A stretch of DNA of 64,000 bases from Gallaecimonas sp045291545 (GCF_045291545.1 NZ_CP149514.1:2782809-2846808); one strand, 5' to 3'. Counted from the stretch's first letter, positions 25,709-35,310 are shown. Notes: generated by a model not told the origin, from the letters alone. Program-made: numbers and translations.

Positions 25709-25969
25709 TCAGCCTGCTGCAACTTGAGACAAGAAGGGGTTGGCAAAGGTGAAGAACAGCGCCAGACCAACACCAATCATGGTTACCGCATCCAGCAGAC
25801 CCGCTACGATGAACATTTTCACCTGCAGCATCGGCGCCAGTTCCGGCTGACGAGCAGCGCTTTCCAGGAACTTGCCACCGAGCAGACCAAAACCGATAGC
25901 AGTACCCAGGGCACCCATACCGATCAGCAGCGCAACAGCGATAGCGGTAAAGCCAACGATAGTTTCCAT
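25709..25969 (-). CDS. atpE: ATP synthase c subunit
   Basis: The 86-residue protein has two membrane helices and the polar loop ARQPE. The proton-carrying carboxylate is D60 in VAGLLDAVTMIGVGLA. No sodium-type ligand pattern is seen, so a proton-driven ring is expected. Confidence 0.97.
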   Translation of the reverse strand: METIVGFTAIAVALLIGMGALGTAIGFGLLGGKFLESAARQPELAPMLQVKMFIVAGLLDAVTMIGVGLALFFTFANPFLSQVAAG

Positions 25970-26020
25970 AGTTTTCTCCAGACTTAATGGTTAATGGTTA
26001 AAAGCAAAAGTAAAACGTAA

Positions 26021-26818
26021 TTAATGGTCTTCACTGGCCAGGCTCAGATACACGATGGTCAACATCATGAAAATGAACGCCTGCAAAGTGATGATCAGAA
26101 TGTGGAAAATGGCCCACGGTACCGACAGCAGCCACTGCCCGTACCACGGCAGCAGGGCAATCAGGATAAAGATCAGCTCACCAGCATAGAGGTTACCGAA
26201 CAGACGCAGTGACAGCGAAATAGGCTTGGCCAGCAGCGTTACGGACTCCAGCAGGAAGTTGAAGGGGATCATCCACTTGCTGTTAAAGGGTTGCATGGTC
26301 AGCTCTTTGACGAAGCCGCTGACACCCTTGATAGCAACGGTGTAATACAGCATCAGGAAGAACACACCGAGCGACAGCGCAAAAGTGGTGTTGAGGTCAG
26401 TGGTCGGTACCACGCGAGAGTACACGTGGCTGGGGTCGGCACCGAACAGCTCAGCAACCTTCTGAACCAGAACCGGCAGAAAATCCACCGGGATCAAGTC
26501 CATGAAGTTCATCAGGAAAATCCATACGAAGATGGTCAGCGCCAACGGCGCAATGAGCTTGGAGCGGCCGTGAAAGGTTTCTTTCACCGAGGTGTCAACA
26601 AACTCAATGATCATCTCCACAAAGCATTGCAGCTTGCCCGGCACGCCGGTATCAGCCTTTTTGGCTACCATCCGGAAGATTGCCAGGAACAGGATACCCA
26701 GCACTGCCGAGACAATGAGGGTGTCGATATTCCAGGTCCAGAACCCTTCACCGACCTGCGCGTTGGTCAGGTGGTGCTGAATGTAACTGGACGAGGTCAT
26801 GGTTGCGTTACCAGACAT
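26021..26818 (-). CDS. atpB: ATP synthase a subunit
   Basis: I start at ATG 26818 (265 residues). A GTG four codons earlier is possible. This integral membrane subunit provides the proton half-channels and has the essential arginine in SLSLRLFGNLYAGE. At least five hydrophobic segments are visible. Confidence 0.95.
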   Translation of the reverse strand: MSGNATMTSSSYIQHHLTNAQVGEGFWTWNIDTLIVSAVLGILFLAIFRMVAKKADTGVPGKLQCFVEMIIEFVDTSVKETFHGRSKLIAPLALTIFVWIFLMNFMDLIPVDFLPVLVQKVAELFGADPSHVYSRVVPTTDLNTTFALSLGVFFLMLYYTVAIKGVSGFVKELTMQPFNSKWMIPFNFLLESVTLLAKPISLSLRLFGNLYAGELIFILIALLPWYGQWLLSVPWAIFHILIITLQAFIFMMLTIVYLSLASEDH

Positions 26819-26830
26819 GGTTAGTCCCAC

Positions 26831-27214
26831 TTAGTTTCGTTGATTCAAAACCGGTGCTAGCCATTGTGCCAACAATGCCACCCCGTAGGTGGCAAAAAGG
26901 GCCCCCGTCACTACGGGAACCCACTTGAGCACAACAACAAACAGCAAAATTGTCAGCCCGATCTTGGCTGCTTCGCCTTTATAGAAGCCGTTCACCACTT
27001 GTCGGGCGGCGCGTGCGCCGGCATGAGCAAACGCCAGCCGGGCAAACACCCAGTGTGGCAGTACCGCTATCAAACCGCCAAGCAAAGCGGAATAACCGGG
27101 GCGGACTCCCCACACTAAAAACACCATCATGACAACCAAGGCCACCAGCGTTGCCTGGGTGACGACCAGTTGGTAGGCCTTTCTACGGCCTGCTACTGCC
27201 AGGGCGTCAGTCAC
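26831..27214 (-). CDS. atpI: AtpI, ATP synthase assembly-associated membrane protein
   Basis: The 127-residue protein has four hydrophobic segments and starts at GTG 27214 with a GGAG site. AtpI heads atp operons and helps c-ring assembly or Mg uptake, though its role is modest and not fully settled. The operon promoter lies upstream at about 27280-27306. Confidence 0.9.
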   Translation of the reverse strand: MTDALAVAGRRKAYQLVVTQATLVALVVMMVFLVWGVRPGYSALLGGLIAVLPHWVFARLAFAHAGARAARQVVNGFYKGEAAKIGLTILLFVVVLKWVPVVTGALFATYGVALLAQWLAPVLNQRN

Positions 27215-27278
27215 GATTTAGCTCCATTCACCTCGTAAAAAATGCCTTTTATTACCAGGTGCCAAAAAAACTGGCGAA

Positions 27279-27307
27279 AGTATACCGTTTTGCAATCTGA
27301 TTGCAAA
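27279..27307 (-). promoter_or_regulatory. atp operon promoter overlapped by a 19-bp palindrome
   Basis: On the minus strand TTGCAA (27301-27306) and TATACT (27279-27284) are 16 bp apart. The perfect palindrome TTTGCAATC-T-GATTGCAAA (27289-27307) covers the -35 box and spacer. It is a plausible operator, binding factor unknown. Confidence 0.6.
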
Positions 27308-27500
27308 TCAGGAACCCCTTTAACAAGGTCTTTTAAAGTGGTTTTTAGACTAAGGTATTGTTGTGGTTTAACCCCGCTTTTTCCTTAAAACTTCTGACAA
27401 CAGACCACAATCATCACAGTCATTCGAAGCGCCGTGAGCAATGGCACGGCTTACGCCATTGTTAAATTGATGTTGCTTTACTACAAAACCGCTAGTTAGT

Positions 27501-27530
27501 AAAAAAAAGCGCCCTTGGCGGCGCTTTTAG
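27501..27530 (-). terminator. Rho-independent terminator after parB
   Basis: A 9-bp stem AAAAGCGCC (27505-27513) pairs with GGCGCTTTT (27520-27528). On the minus strand it is followed by a run of eight T. It lies downstream of parB. Confidence 0.85.
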
Positions 27531-27583
27531 TTGTCATTTTAACTATTAATGAGCAAATTTTGACTCAAGGTGCTAATACGTCA

Positions 27584-28486
27584 TTAATTCTCTGCATCAA
27601 CGCCCAGATGCCTGAGAATACCGTCAAGTTCATCCAGCGAACCGTAGTTAATCACCACTTTACCTTTGCCACGGGCGCCGTTGTTTATGGCGACTTTGGC
27701 ACCAAAACGTTCCGATAAGGTGGTTTCCAAGCGGCGAATATCCGGGTCAACCGGCTTTTCTACCTTGACCGGCTTGCCTTCCAGTACTTTTTTGACCAGT
27801 TTTTCCGTTTCCCGCACGGACAAGCCGCGGCCAGCAACAACTCGGGCGGTATCACTTTGCTTCTCTCCCCCCAGAGCCAACAGCGCCCGGGCGTGGCCCA
27901 TTTCTATATCGCCGTGCTCCAGCAGCCGTTTGACATCATCGTTCAGGGAGTTAAGACGCAGCAGGTTGGTGACAGCGGCCCGGGATTTACCCACTGCATC
28001 GGCGACTTCCTGATGGGTCAGTTCAAATTCGCCCATCAGCCGTTTCAGCGCCACAGCCTCTTCCATAGCATTGAGATCTTCACGCTGAATGTTCTCAATC
28101 AAGGCGATGGCCACAGCCGCTTCATCCGGCACGGCCTTGACCACGCAGGGTACCTGCTCCAGTTCGGTCATTTGCGCGGCCCGCCAGCGCCTTTCACCGG
28201 CAATGATTTCAAACTCGTCATCGGCTAGCGGTCGCACCACTATCGGCTGAATAATCCCCTGGGCACGAATGGAGCTGGCCAGCTCTTCCAACGCATCAGC
28301 GGCCATATCACGGCGCGGCTGATATTTACCGGGTTTGAGCCATTCTACTGGCAACCGTCGCAGTTCCCGCTGCAACGGCGGGGTATTGGCTTCGTCATTG
28401 CTTTGCTGTTGTGATTCACGGCTGTTGCTGCTGGTAGCCAGCAGAGCATCAAGACCGCGGCCCAATCCGCGAGGTTTTTTGACCAT
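27584..28486 (-). CDS. parB: Chromosome partitioning protein ParB (Spo0J)
   Basis: The 300-residue CTP-dependent DNA clamp loads at parS and works with ParA in origin segregation. The N-terminal KKPRGLGRGLDALL is typical. The catalytic/CTP region GERRWRAAQM is followed by the helix-turn-helix LTHQEVADAVGKSRAAVTNLLRL. No parS site was found by eye in the window. Confidence 0.96.
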   Translation of the reverse strand: MVKKPRGLGRGLDALLATSSNSRESQQQSNDEANTPPLQRELRRLPVEWLKPGKYQPRRDMAADALEELASSIRAQGIIQPIVVRPLADDEFEIIAGERRWRAAQMTELEQVPCVVKAVPDEAAVAIALIENIQREDLNAMEEAVALKRLMGEFELTHQEVADAVGKSRAAVTNLLRLNSLNDDVKRLLEHGDIEMGHARALLALGGEKQSDTARVVAGRGLSVRETEKLVKKVLEGKPVKVEKPVDPDIRRLETTLSERFGAKVAINNGARGKGKVVINYGSLDELDGILRHLGVDAEN

Positions 28487-28501
28487 GCTCTATCTATTCC
28501 C

Positions 28502-29302
28502 TTACTGTCCGCTGGCCGCCGGCAACGCCGAGGTATCTTCATCATGGCGGCGTAACAACTCGCCCGCCAGTGCCAAGTAAGCCTTGGCACCATTGGAGGC
28601 TTTATCGTAGTACATGACAGGTGCACCAAAGCTGGGGGCTTCGGCCAACCTGACATTGCGGGGGATCACGGTGCGGTACAGCTTGTCGCCAAAATGCGTT
28701 TTCAGCTGATCGGACACATCATTGGCCAGGCGGTTGCGAGCATCAAACATGGTGCGCAAAATGCCTTCGATATGCAGCGCTGGGTTAATCACCGCAGCCA
28801 GCTTGCTGATGGTGTCCATCAATGACGTCAGCCCTTCCAGGGCATAGTATTCGCACTGCATCGGTACCAGTACCGAATCAGCCGCTGACAGGGCATTGAC
28901 AGTCAACAGGTTTAGCGATGGCGGACAATCAATAAAAACGTAGTCGTAGTCACTTTGCACCGTAGCCAGGGCATTTCGCAGCCGCACTTCACGGGCGAAA
29001 AACTCCATCATCTTCACTTCGGCCGCAGTCACGTCACCGTTGGCCGCGATCAGATCGTAGCCACCGGCCGTTTCAGTCTGAACCACATCAGCAAAGGGTT
29101 TTTCATCAACCAGCAGATCGTAGACGGTACTGCCAACATCGTATTTATCCACCCCGGAGCCCATGGTGGCATTGCCCTGGGGGTCAAGATCGATCAGTAG
29201 TACCCGGCGTTTGGTTGCTGCCAGTGAGGCAGCCAGGTTGACACTGGTAGTGGTTTTGCCGACTCCGCCTTTTTGATTGGCGATGGCGATGACTCTGGCC
29301 AC
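28502..29302 (-). CDS. parA: Chromosome partitioning ATPase ParA (Soj)
   Basis: The 266-residue deviant Walker ATPase shows KGGVGKTTTSVNLAASLA and the switch DPQGNATMGSG. It forms a DNA-bound gradient that moves ParB-parS. It lies 15 bp upstream of parB and 9 bp after rsmG, in the usual origin-proximal operon. Confidence 0.96.
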   Translation of the reverse strand: MARVIAIANQKGGVGKTTTSVNLAASLAATKRRVLLIDLDPQGNATMGSGVDKYDVGSTVYDLLVDEKPFADVVQTETAGGYDLIAANGDVTAAEVKMMEFFAREVRLRNALATVQSDYDYVFIDCPPSLNLLTVNALSAADSVLVPMQCEYYALEGLTSLMDTISKLAAVINPALHIEGILRTMFDARNRLANDVSDQLKTHFGDKLYRTVIPRNVRLAEAPSFGAPVMYYDKASNGAKAYLALAGELLRRHDEDTSALPAASGQ

Positions 29303-29311
29303 AGTGGTCCC

Positions 29312-29947
29312 TTATCCGTTTGACGTATTGGCGTATCCTAGCGCGATAAGGTGACGCTGACCATCCAGGCCCGGCACCTTCAGTTCATAGACGTGACGCA
29401 CAGCGATATTGGCAGGCAGGGTATTTAGTTCACTTTCAGGCAACTGTCCTTTCATCGCCAGAAACTGACCGCTTTCGTCGGTCAGGTGGCCACACCAACT
29501 CAGCATGTCATGAACACTGGCAAAGGCCCGGCTCAGTACCGCTGCATAGGGCGTTTCTGGCTGATGCTGTTCCACCCGACTGTGGATAGCCGTGACGTTA
29601 TCAATGCCCAATTCAAAACAGGTCTGGCGGATAAAGCGGATGCGCTTGCCCAGTGAATCGAGTAATACAAAGTGTTTATCGGGGTTGATAATAGCCAGCG
29701 GCAAACCTGGCAAACCCGGACCTGTACCCACATCAATCAAGGCGCCATCAGGTAAGTAAGGACTTACCACCAAACTGTCGAGTATGTGCTTGCTGAGCAT
29801 TTCTAACGGCTCACGCACCGAAGTCAGGTTATAAGCCTTGTTCCACTTGTGCAGCGCAGCTACCAAGGCTAGCAACTGCTGGCGCTGCGGTTCGGTTACT
29901 TGCAGCTCAGTCTCAGCCAGCAGGGCATTGAGGCGCTCAGGCAGCAT
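29312..29947 (-). CDS. rsmG: 16S rRNA m7G527 methyltransferase RsmG
   Basis: I choose ATG 29947 (211 residues, MLPERLNALLAE); a GTG two codons earlier is also possible. LHKWNKAYNLTSVREP and the SAM-binding LIDVGTGPGLPGLPLAI identify the family. The start overlaps the end of mnmG. Confidence 0.96.
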   Translation of the reverse strand: MLPERLNALLAETELQVTEPQRQQLLALVAALHKWNKAYNLTSVREPLEMLSKHILDSLVVSPYLPDGALIDVGTGPGLPGLPLAIINPDKHFVLLDSLGKRIRFIRQTCFELGIDNVTAIHSRVEQHQPETPYAAVLSRAFASVHDMLSWCGHLTDESGQFLAMKGQLPESELNTLPANIAVRHVYELKVPGLDGQRHLIALGYANTSNG

Positions 29948-31832
29948 CTTCACGTTTGAGCAATCCTTGTTTTTTCAGATAGACCAGCAGCAGTGAAATG
30001 GCGGCCGGGGTAATACCGGAGATCCTCGATGCCTGACCAACGGTTTGCGGGCGCACATCATTGAGCTTGGCAATTACCTCGTTGGAAAGCCCCTTTACCT
30101 GCTGGTAATCCAGCTGTGCTGGCAGCAGGGTATGCTCATTACGCAGGATTTTATCGATTTCATCCTTCTGGCGTTCGATATAACCGGCGTATTTGATTTG
30201 TGTTTCCACCTGCTCGGCGGCCTGAGCATGGGCCAGGCCAGGGCCAAAACCGTCAATGCTCATCAACGCCGGGTAGGTCATTTCCGGGCGCCGTAATAAT
30301 TCTTCGAGATTGTGCTCACGGGTCAGCGGATTTTTCAGTAAGGCATTAAGTTGCTCTACCTGGGGGCTGCCCGGGTGGGCGAAACTGGCCCGCAAACGCT
30401 GCGCTTCCTGTTCAATCAACTCAACTTTTTCATTAAAAGCAGCCCAGCGCCGGTCATCAACCAGGCCCAGTTCGCGGCCTTTGGCAGTCAAACGCAGATC
30501 TGCATTGTCTTCTCGCAGCAATAATCGGTACTCGGCGCGGCTGGTAAACATCCGGTACGGTTCTTTGGTTCCCAAAGTGGTCAGGTCGTCAATCAGCACA
30601 CCGGCGTAAGCTTCTGAGCGATGCGGGCTCCAGCCTTCTTCGCCTCGAGCTTGGCGGGCCGCATTGAGGCCGGCAATGAGCCCCTGAGCAGCGGCTTCTT
30701 CGTAACCGGTGGTACCGTTGATCTGGCCAGCAAAGAACAGCCCCTGGATAAACTTGGTTTCCAGAGTGGTTTTGAGATCCCGCGGATCGAAAAAGTCATA
30801 CTCGATGGCGTAACCGGGGCGGGTAATATGCGCCTGCTCCAGGCCCTTGATCGATTGTACGATCGCCAGCTGCACATCAAAGGGCAGGGAGGTGGATATA
30901 CCGTTGGGGTAGATCTCGTGAGTGCTAAGCCCTTCCGGCTCCAAAAAGATCTGGTGGCTTTGCTTGTCAGCAAAACGGACAATTTTATCTTCAATAGACG
31001 GGCAATAACGAGGCCCAATACCTTCAATCACACCGGCATACATGGGGCTGCGATGGAGGTTATCACGGATCACCTGGTGGCTTGCTTCACTGGTGTGTGC
31101 GATATAACAGGGGATCTGCTGCGGATGCTGGGCGGCGCTACCAAGAAAAGAGAATACCGGCGTTGGAGTATCACCCGGCTGCTCCTGAAGCTGGGAAAAA
31201 TCAATGGTACGGGCATCAAGCCTTGGTGGGGTGCCAGTTTTCAGCCGTTCAACCCGAAACGGCAATTCCCGTAAACGCTGTGCCAGAGCGTTGGCCGGCG
31301 GATCGCCAGCTCGACCACCGGCAAAGTTGTCCATGCCGATATGAATGCGGCCGCCGAGGAAAGTACCCACAGTCAACACCACAGTGGGGGCATAAAAGGC
31401 CAGTCCCATCTGGGTTTGTACACCGACAACGCGATCGCCTTCGACGATCAGATCGGTGCAGGGCTGCTGAAACAACGTCAGATTCGGCTGATTTTCCAGT
31501 GCCGAGCGTACATAGGCTTTGTAAAGCGCGCGATCAGCCTGAGCACGGGTAGCTCGAACGGCAGGGCCTTTTGAAGCATTGAGGGTACGAAACTGGATCC
31601 CGGCGTGATCGATCGCTTCTGCCATCAGGCCACCCAAGGCATCAACTTCCTTTACCAGATGACCTTTACCGATCCCGCCGATCGCCGGGTTGCAGGACAT
31701 TTGCCCGAGGGTATCAATATTGTGGGTTAGCAGCAGTGTTGCTACACCCATACGGGCAGCTGCCAGCGCCGCTTCGGTACCGGCATGCCCGCCACCGACC
31801 ACGATCACTTCAAAACGCTGTGCTTGTCCCAT
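29937..31832 (-). CDS. mnmG: tRNA U34 carboxymethylaminomethyl-modifying enzyme MnmG (GidA)
   Basis: I start at ATG 31832 (MGQAQRFEVIVVGGGHAGTEAA, AGAGGTG upstream). A longer frame would extend into oriC without family similarity. The 631-residue FAD protein works with MnmE to modify the wobble uridine of several tRNAs. The FAD fold, VLTVGTFLGGRIHIG and the C-terminal helical MnmE/tRNA-binding part are intact. mnmG adjoining oriC and mioC is the standard gammaproteobacterial arrangement. Confidence 0.97.
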   Translation of the reverse strand: MGQAQRFEVIVVGGGHAGTEAALAAARMGVATLLLTHNIDTLGQMSCNPAIGGIGKGHLVKEVDALGGLMAEAIDHAGIQFRTLNASKGPAVRATRAQADRALYKAYVRSALENQPNLTLFQQPCTDLIVEGDRVVGVQTQMGLAFYAPTVVLTVGTFLGGRIHIGMDNFAGGRAGDPPANALAQRLRELPFRVERLKTGTPPRLDARTIDFSQLQEQPGDTPTPVFSFLGSAAQHPQQIPCYIAHTSEASHQVIRDNLHRSPMYAGVIEGIGPRYCPSIEDKIVRFADKQSHQIFLEPEGLSTHEIYPNGISTSLPFDVQLAIVQSIKGLEQAHITRPGYAIEYDFFDPRDLKTTLETKFIQGLFFAGQINGTTGYEEAAAQGLIAGLNAARQARGEEGWSPHRSEAYAGVLIDDLTTLGTKEPYRMFTSRAEYRLLLREDNADLRLTAKGRELGLVDDRRWAAFNEKVELIEQEAQRLRASFAHPGSPQVEQLNALLKNPLTREHNLEELLRRPEMTYPALMSIDGFGPGLAHAQAAEQVETQIKYAGYIERQKDEIDKILRNEHTLLPAQLDYQQVKGLSNEVIAKLNDVRPQTVGQASRISGITPAAISLLLVYLKKQGLLKREDAA

Positions 31833-31859
31833 CTGACACCTCTGTACAGCCCATAAAAA

Positions 31860-32205
31860 AGGGGCGTTATTGTACCTGCTGAACTGGCCCCTACCAAGTG
31901 TTGGATCACCACGGCGATCTATCATTAGATCAAAGATCTTTTTTAAAGATCCTTATTATTTGATCTATTAGATCCACCGTTTTCTGTGGGTAAGGCTTAA
32001 AAGATCAATAAAAGCAGGATCTTGTTAGCGATCAGATCATGTGTACAGCCGTTGATCGCAGCCGGTATTAGCTGGGATCAGATCGCTACTTTATGCACAG
32101 GGCATGGCGGCACTTGATCTTATTCAGTGTGTAAGTAGAGGTTTTACACCGGTTAGATCGGTGTTTATCCACAAAGAAAGTGAATAAAGATCGGTGATTG
32201 TGCAT
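31860..32205. other. oriC: Chromosomal replication origin oriC
   Basis: The gap between mnmG and mioC has about 17 GATC sites in 310 bp. An AT-rich unwinding region (31920-31975) contains repeated GATCT-type 13-mer elements. DnaA boxes are TTATGCACA (32091-32099), TTATCCACA (32165-32173) and the one-mismatch inverted TGTGGGTAA (31985-31993). The segment GCTGGGATCAGATCG resembles the middle of E. coli oriC. Position and content together make this the origin with high confidence. Confidence 0.93.
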
Positions 32206-32634
32206 TCAAATTTGCTCGATCAGATAAGCAACAGCACGATCTTCCGGCAGGGTTTCGTCCAGTACATCAAGCGTGATCATCGGCCATAACCGGCTGGCAC
32301 CCGCGGTTTGCATCAAGGTATCCAGGGTTTTACCACCTTCACAGAAAGTATCGTAGCTGGAGTCGCCCAGTGCGAAAACGGCGTACTTCACAGCACTGAG
32401 ATCAGGTTCGGTAGCCAGTTCTGCGGCAAATGGCTGGATATTGTCGGGGAGTTCACCGGCACCATGGGTTGAGCTGACCAAGAGCCAGTACCCTTGTGGC
32501 GGTAGCTGGACCAGCTGAGGTTCCAGGTACAGGTGGTGATTGATGCCACGGTTAGCAAGTTCTGTGGCCAGGGCATCGGCGACGTATTCAGCGGCGCCGA
32601 GGGTTGAGCCGACGATCAGATGTACAGTATCCAT
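32206..32634 (-). CDS. mioC: Flavodoxin-like protein MioC
   Basis: I start at ATG 32634, preceded by AAAGG; an ATG four codons upstream lacks a ribosome site. The 142-residue protein binds FMN through GSTLGAAEYVADALA, with SSTHGAGELPDN and ALGDSSYDTFC. MioC has been linked to biotin synthase electron supply in E. coli. Transcription of the gene runs toward oriC, which can affect initiation. Confidence 0.93.
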   Translation of the reverse strand: MDTVHLIVGSTLGAAEYVADALATELANRGINHHLYLEPQLVQLPPQGYWLLVSSTHGAGELPDNIQPFAAELATEPDLSAVKYAVFALGDSSYDTFCEGGKTLDTLMQTAGASRLWPMITLDVLDETLPEDRAVAYLIEQI

Positions 32635-32668
32635 GTGACCTTTCATGGTTCTGGGGTGGGAGGATATT

Positions 32669-34693
32669 TTACCCTAATGTGCTGGTATTGGCGGTACGTT
32701 CCAGTGTCAGTGCCAGCCGCGTCATAGTGCCTTCAATCACATCCAGTTGCAGGTCGGCCTGGCCTGATTTGGCGATAGCCCGCACCAGCAGGTGGCTGGT
32801 ACGGCGAAACTGCGGTTCAATACGGCCCTCGGTGGCAGCCAAAAAAGCGCTGGCCAATACCTGTTGCCAGCGTTTTAGCAGCGCTTTAATGCGAGGGTCG
32901 TGGGTGTGCGCCAGCTGGCGGTGCAAGCGCAGGGTCACATGGCCAAGGTTCAGGCAGGTTAGCCCCAGATCGGTAAGGTAACGTTGCCCCAAGGGTTTGG
33001 TCTGCTCAAGCTGTGCCAAACGCATCAACCGCTCTGCCATACGGCCGTTAAACCACAGGGGTGGGTCCCGGTGCAGCTGCAAACGGGTCAGATCGCCGGC
33101 ACTGGCCGCCAGCAACCGTCGCTGCATCAAGGTGCTGCCGGGAGGGGCCAGCAGCCAGAAGGTGCCGTACAACAGCAACATGCCCACAACGATGCCCAAA
33201 GCGCTGGCGCCATGAGAGAGCGTTACGCCGTGGCTGGCGCCCGGCATGATCAGTAATGTGTAGGGAATACAAAAGCCAATGCCATATTGCAGCCGGTTTT
33301 GTTGTGCCATGGCCACTAGCCCAAAGAAAAAGGGGACGCCCATGACCAGCAGCAATACCGGCAATTGCCCGGGGTAGTGGCTAAGTAGTGGCAGGCCAAA
33401 TAACCAAGCCACCGGCACGGCCAAAAGGCTACCGGCCAACAGCTTGGCCAGCGGCATGTTTGGCGAGGTTAGCCTGGCAAACATCACCGAAAAGGTAACC
33501 GGTAATACCATCATCACCACAGCCCCAGGCCAGCCGCTTAGCGCCCAGGTTAAGGCGCCAACGGCAAAAACCAAAGCGCTGCGAAAACCAGTCAGAACCC
33601 CCAGCAAAGGATCTTTATAGTTACCTAAGCTGGGAGCCTTGAGGTTAATGCGATTGCGGGTGTTGATGGCATCAAAAGCCTTTAACAGCACCATCAGTTC
33701 ATTGACCATTTCCATGCTGGTATGAATAAGCCGGGCCTGGATGGGTACCCGGGTTACCTGGCCGGCACGATAATGCAGCAACTGGCGGCGTAACTGGCGT
33801 AAAAGCACCATCGCCTGGGGGCCATTTTCTGCTGCTGCCATGGCCTTGAAACTGTGGTGCATATCATCCAATAACTGATGCTGTGACTGGCTTAGCAGTT
33901 GCGGGTGGTTACGGCGAAAGCGGCCAAAAATCTGGATGATGGCCAGTAGCGATAACACTTTTTGGCAAAGCAGATTGGCCGCCCTGGCCCGGCCACGGCC
34001 TTCCGGACTCTCGTAGACCACGGCACTGGAATCATCATTAAGGGTGATCAGGGATTCAAAAATACCGTCAATGTGCGTATGACGCTGATCGTGAGTACCG
34101 TTGGTATCGAGTTCTACAGCAAGATATTCAAGGGTTTTATTGACTACCCGTTTAGCGTGATGGCGCAGAATGGTTTTTACCCTAACCGGCCATAACAGCA
34201 GGCTGACGGTGCTGGCACACAAGGCACCAACAACAATTTCACTGGCCCGTGCCCAGGCGGTATCGAGTATGACTTGTTGGTTCAGGCCGTCAGGGTGGAT
34301 CAGGCTGAGAATGGCAACCAGGGTGGCGGTAACTGCCGCAATGGCATAGGCATAGATAAAATTGACTCTGTGTACCATGGCGGAGGCAGCGGCATTGAGG
34401 CCAATCCAGAGTGTCAGCGCCGCCATCAGCCAGGCCAGGTGCTGGCCCAGTGTCATCAGCATGGCAATGCCGGCCAGGCCGCCAACCAGAGTACCGGCCA
34501 TCTGACACAGGGCTTTTTCTATCACCAAACCGCTTTCTGGCCGGATCTGTAAAAAAACGGCAGAAATCAATGCCCAGTAAGGGCGATCAAGGCCAAGGCT
34601 GATGGCCACCGACAGCGCCAGCGCCATGGCAATGACCCCTTTGATGGCATAGCGCAGGGTGTAACGGTTTGGCACCAATGCGCTCAGCTGCAT
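32669..34693 (-). CDS. FUSC/AaeB-like inner-membrane efflux protein
   Basis: The roughly 674-residue protein has two blocks of membrane helices (about residues 15-185 and 365-505) with cytoplasmic helical regions after each. This is the fusaric-acid resistance / AaeB layout. Landmarks are RPYWALISAVFLQIRPESG and the second-half repeat GNYKDPLLGVLTGFRSALVF. Such proteins export aromatic acids, often with a periplasmic adaptor, but no adaptor gene lies beside it here. I prefer ATG 34693 over a TTG slightly upstream. Its substrate is unknown. Confidence 0.85.
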   Translation of the reverse strand: MQLSALVPNRYTLRYAIKGVIAMALALSVAISLGLDRPYWALISAVFLQIRPESGLVIEKALCQMAGTLVGGLAGIAMLMTLGQHLAWLMAALTLWIGLNAAASAMVHRVNFIYAYAIAAVTATLVAILSLIHPDGLNQQVILDTAWARASEIVVGALCASTVSLLLWPVRVKTILRHHAKRVVNKTLEYLAVELDTNGTHDQRHTHIDGIFESLITLNDDSSAVVYESPEGRGRARAANLLCQKVLSLLAIIQIFGRFRRNHPQLLSQSQHQLLDDMHHSFKAMAAAENGPQAMVLLRQLRRQLLHYRAGQVTRVPIQARLIHTSMEMVNELMVLLKAFDAINTRNRINLKAPSLGNYKDPLLGVLTGFRSALVFAVGALTWALSGWPGAVVMMVLPVTFSVMFARLTSPNMPLAKLLAGSLLAVPVAWLFGLPLLSHYPGQLPVLLLVMGVPFFFGLVAMAQQNRLQYGIGFCIPYTLLIMPGASHGVTLSHGASALGIVVGMLLLYGTFWLLAPPGSTLMQRRLLAASAGDLTRLQLHRDPPLWFNGRMAERLMRLAQLEQTKPLGQRYLTDLGLTCLNLGHVTLRLHRQLAHTHDPRIKALLKRWQQVLASAFLAATEGRIEPQFRRTSHLLVRAIAKSGQADLQLDVIEGTMTRLALTLERTANTSTLG

Positions 34694-34863
34694 CTGCAGC
34701 CCCAAAGCCTGTTGGCAATGACCGGCAAGCCCTTGCGGCTGGTGCTGTTATTCATGGCCGTGAGCTAATCCCCAACTTTGCAAATGAAATGAACCTGTTG
34801 TGGCTACAACGAAGGCCTGCTGATTGTGCCATTTTTTCAGCAAATGCCAATTGCGAAGACCAC

Positions 34864-35310
34864 TTAGGCCGCGCATAGCTGAGGTTTCAGCTTGGTCAGT
34901 GGCACAAAACCACGAAAACCGCTGACCAACTGCCCCTGCGCGTTCATCATTAGCATGACTGGTGTTGCCGGAATACCGCCCAGCTGCACCAGCAGCGCCG
35001 GATCCGGCTTAAAGCCACGGCTGCTGATCCCCAGGGAAAACATGGCCTGGCGCAGAGCCGGCAGGTTGCCATTGATACCCATGGCGACTTGCTTCAGATG
35101 CGGACATTGCTGTTTTAGCTGTTGCAGAACCTTAGCCTGGCGGGCGCACCACCTACATTGCGGCTCAAAAAACAGCAGCAAAGTGTCATGCCCCCGGTAG
35201 CCTGCCAGAGTCTGTATCTGGCCGGTACGCAGATCCTGGTGGCGAAAATCGTACATTGATGCTGCTAAGGGAGCACTGAGCAGAGCCAGTAGCCAGATCA
35301 GATGTTTCAT
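34864..35310 (-). CDS. Secreted thioredoxin-fold protein coupled to a TonB receptor
   Basis: The 148-residue product has a signal peptide (IWLLALLSAPLAAS), a CxxC redox motif (CRWC in FEPQCRWCARQ) and the cis-proline region IPATPVMLM. It is therefore a periplasmic thiol reductase or oxidase of the TlpA/DsbE-like group. Its ATG shares a base with the stop of the TonB receptor gene (TGATG). The receptor plug has its own CxxC, so a role in reducing or metallating it is possible but unproven. Confidence 0.8.
   Translation of the reverse strand: MKHLIWLLALLSAPLAASMYDFRHQDLRTGQIQTLAGYRGHDTLLLFFEPQCRWCARQAKVLQQLKQQCPHLKQVAMGINGNLPALRQAMFSLGISSRGFKPDPALLVQLGGIPATPVMLMMNAQGQLVSGFRGFVPLTKLKPQLCAA

Larger units (their letters stand above)
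27215..27583. other. Intergenic region between atpI and parB
   Basis: This 369-bp gap holds the atp promoter with its palindrome (27279-27307), the parB terminator (27501-27530) and a small inverted repeat CAATGGC/GCCATTG near 27445. I see no gene in it. Confidence 0.8.

Noticed and set aside
27584..29302. parS site near parAB
   Set aside because: No sequence close to the 16-bp TGTTNCACGTGAAACA-type palindrome was found by eye in this stretch.
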